Part shown: positions 57,581 through 64,000 of the stretch, one piece after another
Layout: each line of letters begins with the position of its first letter
Position numbering within the stretch: position 1 is the first letter of the stretch
From: Bacteroidales bacterium
GTDB lineage: Bacteria > Bacteroidota > Bacteroidia > Bacteroidales > Muribaculaceae
Direction: 5' to 3'
DNA length: 64,000 bases
Assembly (NCBI GenBank): GCA_019416425.1
Contig: DXXK01000072.1
Span: 1 to 64,000, forward strand
The notes under the pieces: model-generated
Seen by the model: only the letters and a program-made list of their open reading frames with translations
Database searches by the model: none
Told to the model about the DNA's origin: nothing
Translations under genes and position numbers: made by a program

Positions 57581-58651
57581 TTAACTGTTTATTAAGGTTC
57601 CGGGAACCAGCTGCATGGTGGAGCAATGCAATGAGCCTCCCTGCTTGATTAGCGTTGTGCAGTCCACTCCTACGACATTACGGTCGGAGTATATCTCGCT
57701 GATTTTTTTCAACGCCTCGATGTCGTTTTCAGGCTGTGCGTACGTAGGCACGTATACAGCTGTCGGAGTCACCAGGAAATTTGCGTAAGTGGCTGCCATC
57801 CGGACTCCTCCTTTATCATATATAGGAGCGGCTTCCGGAAGTCTAACAAGATCATATGGCCGGCCTTCACGGGTACGGAACGACATCAATTGCTCCTCCA
57901 TCAGTCTCATCTCCTCTGACTCCCCGCCGCTGTAGCATATCACATCGTTGGGAGCCAGTCGTGCCAACGTGTCGATATGGGAGTCGGTGTCATCTCCGTC
58001 TATATGCCCGTGGTCAAGCCATAGGTAACGGTCGAAACCAAGACGGTCGCTCAGTATTTTCTCAATCTCTTCCTTGGTATAGGTTGGATTTCGATTGGGA
58101 TTCAACAGACACTCCGTTGTGGTCAGCAATGTTCCCTGACCATCCGTCTCGATCGAGCCTCCCTCCAGGATGAAATCACGGCAATCGACATATGCGTCCG
58201 TCCGGAACACCTTGCCCTTAAGCCGTGCGTTTACCTGGTTGTCCAGATTGGCCCGGAACTTCAATCCCCAGGCATTGAATCCGAAATCCAACAGCACTGG
58301 TTTCTTGCTGTCGGCAATTTCAAGGCTTATAGGGCCGTAGTCACGTGTCCAGGTATCATTGTGATCCATACGGATCATATGTTGATTCAAATCCGGAATA
58401 TTCTCAAAGCCATGGTCCCGAATGTAATCCGACACACATCGTATAGTGGTTTCCGGCTCCTGTGACAGGATCAGCACATTCTCGCCGTGCATCAGCATCG
58501 CCGCAATGATACGTGCGAATTGAATACGCGCCTCGTCTATGATATAGCCCCAGTCGGAATCAGGATGAGGCCATGCCATGAGCACAGCCTCCTGACCCTC
58601 CCATTCAGCAGGCATACGCTTGCGGATATCGGCCAATTCGTTATTTTTCAT
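57581..58651 (-). CDS. aguA: Agmatine deiminase
   Basis: AguA converts agmatine to N-carbamoylputrescine and ammonia. The 356-residue protein has the guanidino-modifying fold with AWPHPDSDWG, WTRDYGPI, EGGSIETDGQGTLLTTTECL, the catalytic His in LDHGHIDGDDTDSHIDTLA and the nucleophilic Cys in KQGGSLHCSTMQ. The frame is open upstream to 58720, but ATG 58651 begins the family-like sequence. The start overlaps the thiL stop (58641) by 11 bp. Together with aguB it gives a polyamine pathway. Confidence 0.93.
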   Translation of the reverse strand: MKNNELADIRKRMPAEWEGQEAVLMAWPHPDSDWGYIIDEARIQFARIIAAMLMHGENVLILSQEPETTIRCVSDYIRDHGFENIPDLNQHMIRMDHNDTWTRDYGPISLEIADSKKPVLLDFGFNAWGLKFRANLDNQVNARLKGKVFRTDAYVDCRDFILEGGSIETDGQGTLLTTTECLLNPNRNPTYTKEEIEKILSDRLGFDRYLWLDHGHIDGDDTDSHIDTLARLAPNDVICYSGGESEEMRLMEEQLMSFRTREGRPYDLVRLPEAAPIYDKGGVRMAATYANFLVTPTAVYVPTYAQPENDIEALKKISEIYSDRNVVGVDCTTLIKQGGSLHCSTMQLVPGTLINS

Positions 58652-59699
58652 CGCCCGATGCACTGTTATCGCGGAATGCATTCCAACCCTGGGCGCGTAT
58701 CGGCAGTTCACCCCCGTCACGAGTCACAAGAGCCGCCCCAAGCTCCGGTTTGGTAATGTAACCGATCATCCGGATGCCTTCCAGTTTCTGAATCTTCTCG
58801 TTGTCGGTCAGCGGCACAGTGAACAGCAACTCATAGTCCTCGCCGCCATTCATGGCGGCGGTCACCATGTTCATGTTGAACTCCTCGGCCATGCAGGCTG
58901 TCTGGTAGTCGATAGGGATACGGTCCTCGTATACGCGGCATCCAACTCCGGAATCCTTGCAGATATGGAGAAGCTCCGACGAGAGGCCGTCGCTCACGTC
59001 CATCATGCTGGTGGGATGGATTCCCCGCTCCTTCAGCATCTTGACAATATCCTTACGGGCCTCCGGTTTCAACTGTCGCTCCAGGATATACTCCTTGCCC
59101 GCGAAGTCAGGCTGATACTCAATCGGGCCTTTCTGTTGCGCGGCCACGACATTCTCGCGCTCCAGCAACTGAAGTCCCATGTATGCCGCGCCAAGGTCGC
59201 CGCTGACACATATCAGGTCTGTAGGTCTCGCACCGTTACGGTAGACGATCTCATCCTTGGCCGCCTCGCCTATACAGGTGACGCTTATAACCAATCCTGT
59301 GACCGATGCAGAGGTATCGCCGCCGACCAGGTCGACGCCATACGTCTCGCAGGCCAGACGGATACCCGAATACAGTTCCTCGATATGCTCGACAGTGAAC
59401 CGGCTGGAAACACCCAGACTGACAACAATCTGTTTCGGCGTTCCCATCATTGCGTAGATGTCGCTGAAATTAACCACCGCTGCCTTATATCCTAAGTGTT
59501 TCAACGGGACATAACGCAGGTCGAAATGAATTCCCTCGAGCAACAGGTCGGTAGTGACCAGTACCTCCTTGTGGCCGAAACTCAGCACGGCGGCATCGTC
59601 GCCCACGCCCTTTCGGCTCGATTCGTTCTTCAACGGGAAGTCCCGGGTCAATCTGTCGATCAACCCGAACTCTCCCAATTGTGATATTTCCGTCTGCAT
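58641..59699 (-). CDS. thiL: Thiamine-monophosphate kinase
   Basis: ThiL phosphorylates thiamine monophosphate to the active cofactor thiamine diphosphate. The 352-residue protein contains GVGDDAAVLSF, LVTTDLLLEGIHFDLRY, NFSDIYAMMGTP (Mg-binding Asp) and LVGGDTSAS, in the order expected for the PurM-like fold. It starts 6 bp after punA and overlaps aguA. No other thiamine gene is nearby. Confidence 0.94.
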   Translation of the reverse strand: MQTEISQLGEFGLIDRLTRDFPLKNESSRKGVGDDAAVLSFGHKEVLVTTDLLLEGIHFDLRYVPLKHLGYKAAVVNFSDIYAMMGTPKQIVVSLGVSSRFTVEHIEELYSGIRLACETYGVDLVGGDTSASVTGLVISVTCIGEAAKDEIVYRNGARPTDLICVSGDLGAAYMGLQLLERENVVAAQQKGPIEYQPDFAGKEYILERQLKPEARKDIVKMLKERGIHPTSMMDVSDGLSSELLHICKDSGVGCRVYEDRIPIDYQTACMAEEFNMNMVTAAMNGGEDYELLFTVPLTDNEKIQKLEGIRMIGYITKPELGAALVTRDGGELPIRAQGWNAFRDNSASGDEK

Positions 59700-59705
59700 G
59701 TTGCT

Positions 59706-60530
59706 TTAGATTCGTTCCAGCATCTTAGTGATGACATGCGTCATAACCGGCTGGGCCACGACTGCGGCCTTCTGTACCTCCTCGTGCGACGGCACGTCCG
59801 TGATATCCTTGCCGCCCAGATCGGTGATAACCGAGACACCGAACACCTTCATGCCGGCATGATTGGCCACGATTACCTCGGGGACCGTCGACATACCGAC
59901 GGCATCGCCGCCTATTACGCGGAAATACTCATATTCGGCCGGAGTCTCGAATGTCGGACCGGGTGTGCCTACATAGACGCCGTGCATCAGTCGAATGTTG
60001 TCCTCAGCGGCGATATTGTCCGCCATCTCGATCAACGCATGCGAATATGCCTCGGTCATGGCCGGGAAACGTGGACCCAGTTCCTCGAAGTTCTTTCCGC
60101 GCAATGGATTCTCCGGGAACAGGTTTATGTGGTCGGTGATGATCATCACATCGCCTACCTTGAACTCCTTGTTCATGCCTCCCGCAGCATTGCTGACGAA
60201 CAGCGTCTCGACACCCAGGGCCTTCATGACACGCACCGGGAAGGTGACCTGCTTCATGTCGTAACCCTCGTAATAGTGGAAACGTCCCTTCATGGCAACC
60301 ACGTACTTGCCACCCAATGTGCCGAATATCAGTTTGCCGCTGTGGCCCTCGACTGTCGACACCGGCATGTTGGGGATGACATGATAGTCCAGCTCCTGTT
60401 TGATTTCCATATAATTTACCAGGTCTCCAAGACCGGTGCCAAGGATTATTCCAATCTTCGGCAGTTCGCCTACGGCATTGCGGATATACTCCGCGGTCTC
60501 CTGGATTCTCTCCAGATAAGTCTTTTCCAT
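59706..60530 (-). CDS. punA: Purine nucleoside phosphorylase (trimeric type)
   Basis: This salvage enzyme cleaves inosine and guanosine with phosphate. The 274-residue protein shows GIILGTGLGDLV, VEGHSGKLIFG, GRFHYYEGYDM and FVSNAAGGMN, plus the C-terminal GMSTVPEVIVANHAGM. It belongs to the PNP/MTAP superfamily of the trimeric kind. The frame begins earlier with TTG at 60542, but ATG 60530 is preferred. It starts 84 bp after lpxK. Confidence 0.92.
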   Translation of the reverse strand: MEKTYLERIQETAEYIRNAVGELPKIGIILGTGLGDLVNYMEIKQELDYHVIPNMPVSTVEGHSGKLIFGTLGGKYVVAMKGRFHYYEGYDMKQVTFPVRVMKALGVETLFVSNAAGGMNKEFKVGDVMIITDHINLFPENPLRGKNFEELGPRFPAMTEAYSHALIEMADNIAAEDNIRLMHGVYVGTPGPTFETPAEYEYFRVIGGDAVGMSTVPEVIVANHAGMKVFGVSVITDLGGKDITDVPSHEEVQKAAVVAQPVMTHVITKMLERI

Positions 60531-60613
60531 CGTATCGATCAATTAAAATTTCTATCGTCAGCTCCTTTCCGGCACTTACATGTCACTGCGATTCACGCTC
60601 GGGGAAAGAGAGA

Positions 60614-61723
60614 CTACTCTTCTATCCTTCGTTTCAGCTCATTGATGAATTCCGAGCCATCGGGCTTCTCCAACATGCGGACCCCTATCGGTAGATAGAA
60701 CATCAAAGGCTTCAACTTTGTTGGGATATATGGGTTATATGCAAGCCTCATCGCATCCTTTTCGGTTGTGATTATCACCTTTCGCTCACCTTTCAGAGAA
60801 TCGAATTTCTTGGCCAGATGATCGATATCGCGGCGAGTGAAATCATGATGATCCGAATAGTGGCTCACCACAACCTTGAAGGGATAATTTCTGAAATAAC
60901 GCACAAAACCACGCGGATTGGCTATTCCGGTCAGCAACAGCACAGTGTCGCGCTCGGTCAGCATCGCCAGATTCACATTGTAGGGTTTATCGTCGGGGAA
61001 TACCGGCAGCAAGCCGCCGTAAATCACTTTGGAGAAGTATATTCCCTGATAGGGACGTGGATTCAATCCGGCATTAGTGATATTGTCTCCCAATTGCCTT
61101 GATATCATCTTCATGTCCATGAGTTGCATCTGGTCAGGGCATTTGGTCACCACAACCATGTCCGCACGTTCAACCTGCCTCCAGTTCTCGCGCAGTCGAC
61201 CCAACGGCAACAGATGGTCGTTATAGATGGGACGGTTATAGTCAGACAGCAGTATCGACACCTTCGGCTTGACGTACCGATGCTGGAATGCATCGTCAAG
61301 TATGATGATATCCAGATCCGGGAACTGCCTCAAGAGCTCCGAAATGCCTTTGCGGCGATTCTCGCATACTGCCACCTTGATCCGGGAACCGAACTTGTGG
61401 TATATCTGAAGCGGCTCGTCGCCGATGCTGTCGGGAGTACTGGTGGCTCCAGCCAGCAGGAAACCCTGGGTCTTACGCTTATAGCCACGCGACAGCACCG
61501 CTGTGTTGTACGTCATGCAAAGTTCATGCACTATGTACTCCACATGCGGGGTCTTGCCCGTGCCACCCACGGTAATGTTGCCGACGCTGATCACCGGGAT
61601 GTCGTATTCCATAACCGGAAGGATCTTGTTGTCGAACATCCAGTTACGCACTGCCATGACCCAGCCGTAAACGACCGAGACCGGTTTCAATATCCAGGTT
61701 ATTATCTGTTGTTGCGTCGGCAT
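60614..61723 (-). CDS. lpxK: Tetraacyldisaccharide 4'-kinase
   Basis: LpxK adds the 4'-phosphate to the lipid A precursor at the inner membrane. The 369-residue protein has an N-terminal membrane-associating region, the Walker A-like GNITVGGTGKTPHVEYI (49-65), DIIILDDAFQHRYVKPKV and NPRGFVRYFRN with TTEKDAMRL near the C-terminus. The size is normal. It follows sppA after 26 bp. It belongs to the same lipid A and wall-biosynthesis context as glmM. Confidence 0.95.
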   Translation of the reverse strand: MPTQQQIITWILKPVSVVYGWVMAVRNWMFDNKILPVMEYDIPVISVGNITVGGTGKTPHVEYIVHELCMTYNTAVLSRGYKRKTQGFLLAGATSTPDSIGDEPLQIYHKFGSRIKVAVCENRRKGISELLRQFPDLDIIILDDAFQHRYVKPKVSILLSDYNRPIYNDHLLPLGRLRENWRQVERADMVVVTKCPDQMQLMDMKMISRQLGDNITNAGLNPRPYQGIYFSKVIYGGLLPVFPDDKPYNVNLAMLTERDTVLLLTGIANPRGFVRYFRNYPFKVVVSHYSDHHDFTRRDIDHLAKKFDSLKGERKVIITTEKDAMRLAYNPYIPTKLKPLMFYLPIGVRMLEKPDGSEFINELKRRIEE

Positions 61724-61749
61724 TTCCTATATCTGTTATCAGTGAGATA

Positions 61750-63552
61750 TTATCTGGCGAATTCCACTTTCATCTCAGCCATGCGGGCCTGCACCCGGTG
61801 ACGGCTCAGCAGCTCGCGGACCTTGGACATCATCAGCTCGTCGGCATCAGGACGTGTAATTTTCCGGACAGTTTCCTTGGCGGTCTTGACGCTGCCGGAC
61901 TCCGGAATCATATCCCATAACGAAGGCTCACGCTGGGGATAGGCGGCGACATTGTATTTGTCGCGGATATCAGCCTTCTGCGCTACCCATTCTATGGCAT
62001 TGTTAAGACCTGCCAGCGAATCGACCAGCCCGATGCGCCTGGCCGAGACTGCATCCCATACACGACCCTCGGCTATACGCTTCACTGCCGGTACTGTCAT
62101 GTGACGACCCTTGGCAACGCGGCCGACAAAATCCTCATACCCACGCTCCACATATCGCTGCATCACAGCAAGCTGGTTCTCGTCCATGGCTTTGATGCCC
62201 GTGGGGAACTGCGCTCCCGGATTAGTGCTGACGGTCTCCATGTTGACTCCGATTTTCTCTATGAGTCCCCCGAAGTCAGGAATCAGGCCGAAGATACCGA
62301 TGGAACCAGTAATGGTCAAGGGATCGGCGAAAATCCTGTCGGCACATGCCGAAATCCAGTAACCGCCCGAAGCCGCGTAATCACCCATCGATACGGCCAG
62401 AGGTTTGCCTTTGCTCATGAAGTAATCCAGAGCCTCGCCAATCTGAGCACTGCCGTAAGCCGAGCCACCGGGCGAATTGACACGAAGCACCATTCCCTTC
62501 ACGTTCTTATCATCGGCCAGTTTTGTTATGACTGGCACCAGCGTGTGGAAATTGATGCCTTTGTCCGAAATGTCGTTGATCTCGCCAACGGCGTAGAGTA
62601 CTGCGATACGGTCTTTGGAGTTATAGGTAGTGGTCCATGGGGCTGTTGAAACCAGAGTGGAGGGACCCACATAGTTCACCTTCTCGGGATCCTGACCTGT
62701 AAGGGCAGAGAACTTCCGGTTCATGGTGCGCCCATATGCCAGAGAGTCTACCAGTCCGGATTTGACAGTTTCCGTGGATGGTGCGAACGATATATTTACT
62801 ACATTCACAAGACTGTCGATTTTGGCTGGTGTCACACCCTTGCGGTACTTGCAGATATCCGATTTGATCACATCCCACATGTTGGTCAGCAGTGTGTCCA
62901 TCTGCGCACGGGCAGGCTCACTCATCTCATTGAGTATATACGGCTCGACAGCTGACTTGAATGTCCCGACCTTTACCACCTGGAACTTGACGTTTAGTTT
63001 ATCGAGAAGGCCCTTGTAATAAGGTACAGTCGACGAAAGACCTCTCATCGACAACTCACCCTGCGGATTCATATAGATGCGGTTGGCCACGGATGCGACA
63101 AAGTATGTGCCGGTGGTATATCCGTCTGCATACGCATAGATAGGCTTGCTGGACTTCTTGAACTCGATCAACGCGTCTCGGATAGCGTTCAATGTCGCGG
63201 TTGAGGCAATCACGCTGCCACAGTCCAGATAGATTGCAGATATCGACTTGTTTCGGGCTGCCTCGCGAATGGATTCGACAATCATGTTCAGCGTCTGCGG
63301 GCGGCTTACGTCACCCATGACCAGCGACTGCATGTCCGGTGCCGAATTGCTTTCGGTCTCGGCAATCTCGCCGTCAAGGCTAAGTCGCAGGATACTGCGC
63401 GATTTCAACTGCTCGGTACTTCCCAGGCCGGAAGCCACACCTGCACCTATCATCCCGACCAGCAAGATGGTTCCGGATACCAGAATCAATACAATCGCCA
63501 ACCATGCTCCCACAAAACTGGAGAGCATGTTCATTAAGAACTTCTTGAGCAT
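61750..63552 (-). CDS. sppA: Signal peptide peptidase SppA, 67-kDa type
   Basis: SppA degrades cleaved signal peptides in the inner membrane. The 600-residue protein has one N-terminal transmembrane helix (about 15-37) and two ClpP-like repeats. The general base Lys lies in VGTFKSAVEPY (repeat 1) and the nucleophilic Ser in SMGDYAASGGYWIS (repeat 2), the arrangement of E. coli SppA. The ATG overlaps the stop of the glmM gene (TAATG), so translation is coupled. Confidence 0.95.
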   Translation of the reverse strand: MLKKFLMNMLSSFVGAWLAIVLILVSGTILLVGMIGAGVASGLGSTEQLKSRSILRLSLDGEIAETESNSAPDMQSLVMGDVSRPQTLNMIVESIREAARNKSISAIYLDCGSVIASTATLNAIRDALIEFKKSSKPIYAYADGYTTGTYFVASVANRIYMNPQGELSMRGLSSTVPYYKGLLDKLNVKFQVVKVGTFKSAVEPYILNEMSEPARAQMDTLLTNMWDVIKSDICKYRKGVTPAKIDSLVNVVNISFAPSTETVKSGLVDSLAYGRTMNRKFSALTGQDPEKVNYVGPSTLVSTAPWTTTYNSKDRIAVLYAVGEINDISDKGINFHTLVPVITKLADDKNVKGMVLRVNSPGGSAYGSAQIGEALDYFMSKGKPLAVSMGDYAASGGYWISACADRIFADPLTITGSIGIFGLIPDFGGLIEKIGVNMETVSTNPGAQFPTGIKAMDENQLAVMQRYVERGYEDFVGRVAKGRHMTVPAVKRIAEGRVWDAVSARRIGLVDSLAGLNNAIEWVAQKADIRDKYNVAAYPQREPSLWDMIPESGSVKTAKETVRKITRPDADELMMSKVRELLSRHRVQARMAEMKVEFAR

Positions 63553-64000
63553 TACTTCTGGCTTATGGCTTTGATTATTTCCTTGATTTCATCAGCCAGT
63601 TTGTCGGCCTGCTCCATATTGGCAGCCTCGCTGTAGATACGGATGATAGGCTCCGTATTGGACTTGCGGAGGTGTACCCAGCTGTCGGCGAAGTCGATCT
63701 TGACGCCGTCGATGTCGGTTACCTGCTCGCTCTTGTAGCGCTCCTTGACCTCGGTCAGGATTGAGTCTACATCCAGGTCAGGTGTCAACTGGATCTTGTT
63801 CTTGGCAATAGCGTATTGCGGCAGTCCGGCACGGATTTCCGAAACCTTTTTGCCGTTCTTGGCCATAAGTGTAAGGAACAGTGCGACACCTACCAGAGCG
63901 TCACGGCCGTAATGCAGTTCGGGATAGATCACGCCGCCGTTGCCCTCGCCGCCGATGATGGCGTTGACATCCTTCATCTTGGCAACCACGTTGACCTCGC
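63552..64000 (-). CDS. glmM: Phosphoglucosamine mutase, 3' part (continues past the right edge)
   Basis: GlmM interconverts glucosamine-6- and glucosamine-1-phosphate for UDP-GlcNAc synthesis. The visible 149 codons cover the third and fourth domains, with IIGGEGNGGVIYPELHYGRD (sugar-binding loop) and the C-terminal phosphate-binding RKSNTEPIIRIYSEA. The reading frame continues through base 63998 without a start, so the gene is truncated only by the window. Phosphomannomutase is the main alternative, but EGNGG favours GlmM-like enzymes. Confidence 0.85.
   Translation of the reverse strand, partial: EVNVVAKMKDVNAIIGGEGNGGVIYPELHYGRDALVGVALFLTLMAKNGKKVSEIRAGLPQYAIAKNKIQLTPDLDVDSILTEVKERYKSEQVTDIDGVKIDFADSWVHLRKSNTEPIIRIYSEAANMEQADKLADEIKEIIKAISQK

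Noticed and set aside
58652..58720. Upstream extension of aguA into thiL
   Set aside because: The added 23 residues are not similar to agmatine deiminases and overlap conserved thiL coding sequence more deeply.
60543..60613. Possible regulatory element between lpxK and punA
   Set aside because: No promoter consensus or stable hairpin found.

Overview
The window looks like chromosomal DNA of a host-associated Bacteroidales bacterium, possibly Muribaculaceae, although the family is an inference. Supporting signs are a SusC/SusD pair, a BtuG-type surface lipoprotein, a PASTA protein without a kinase, several promoters of the Bacteroidota form TTTG-N(18-20)-TAnnTTTG, and very weak Shine-Dalgarno signals. 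Nearly all DNA is coding, with 47 genes or gene fragments called. I found no tRNA, rRNA or CRISPR array and no certain mobile element; only the first 120 bases might be the edge of one.

Layout. (1) 1-10,908, minus strand: the start of an unknown gene behind a palindromic promoter, then a CLC antiporter, a polyprenyl-phosphate sugar transferase, a short FolK-like protein, a membrane metallophosphoesterase, an acyltransferase, a large multi-domain DNA-binding protein (alpha-CTD-like, sigma region 4-like and winged-helix-like segments), RluD and a PASTA protein. A promoter at 6421-6452 and a leader of about 135 nt with several hairpins precede the acyltransferase group. (2) 11,010-35,721, minus strand: a polysaccharide utilisation locus for acetylated rhamnogalacturonan-I and L-rhamnose. 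It holds GH115, two CE12-type esterase genes, the rhamnose genes rhaM, rhaB, rhaA, rhaT and rhaD, a GH2 gene cut by an in-frame TAG, a membrane-bound AraC-type regulator, SusC, SusD, PL11 lyase and GH105 hydrolase. A divergent DUF4861 gene lies at its upstream end. (3) 36,967-41,033, plus strand: bamD, rpoZ, an orphan ATP-grasp protein, a DUF2520 protein, kdsC and maf. (4) 41,165-50,454, minus strand: ROK kinase, prs, a GH13 enzyme, a patatin-like lipase and tamB. (5) 50,513-56,617, plus strand: tsaD, a CinA-like protein without its N-terminal domain, then a compact cobalamin-riboswitch-like element and btuB-btuG-btuC. (6) 56,673-64,000, minus strand: the agmatine-to-putrescine genes aguB and aguA, then thiL, punA, lpxK, sppA and the 3' part of glmM.

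How they work together. In the PUL, SusCD would bind and import rhamnogalacturonan oligosaccharides after PL11 cleavage. The esterases would remove acetyl groups, GH105 would remove the terminal unsaturated galacturonate, and released rhamnose would pass through RhaT, RhaM, RhaA, RhaB and RhaD to DHAP and lactaldehyde. No lactaldehyde reductase, rhamnosidase or separate RhaR is present. The susC promoter and the esterase promoter share an 18-bp element (15 of 18 identical) exactly 30 nt upstream of a matching -7 box. This is probably the binding site of the locus regulator.

The strongest leads are this shared operator, the amber codon at a likely Trp position of the GH2 gene, the alpha-CTD/sigma-like protein with its structured downstream leader, the compact B12 element, and several promoters that predict leaderless mRNAs.
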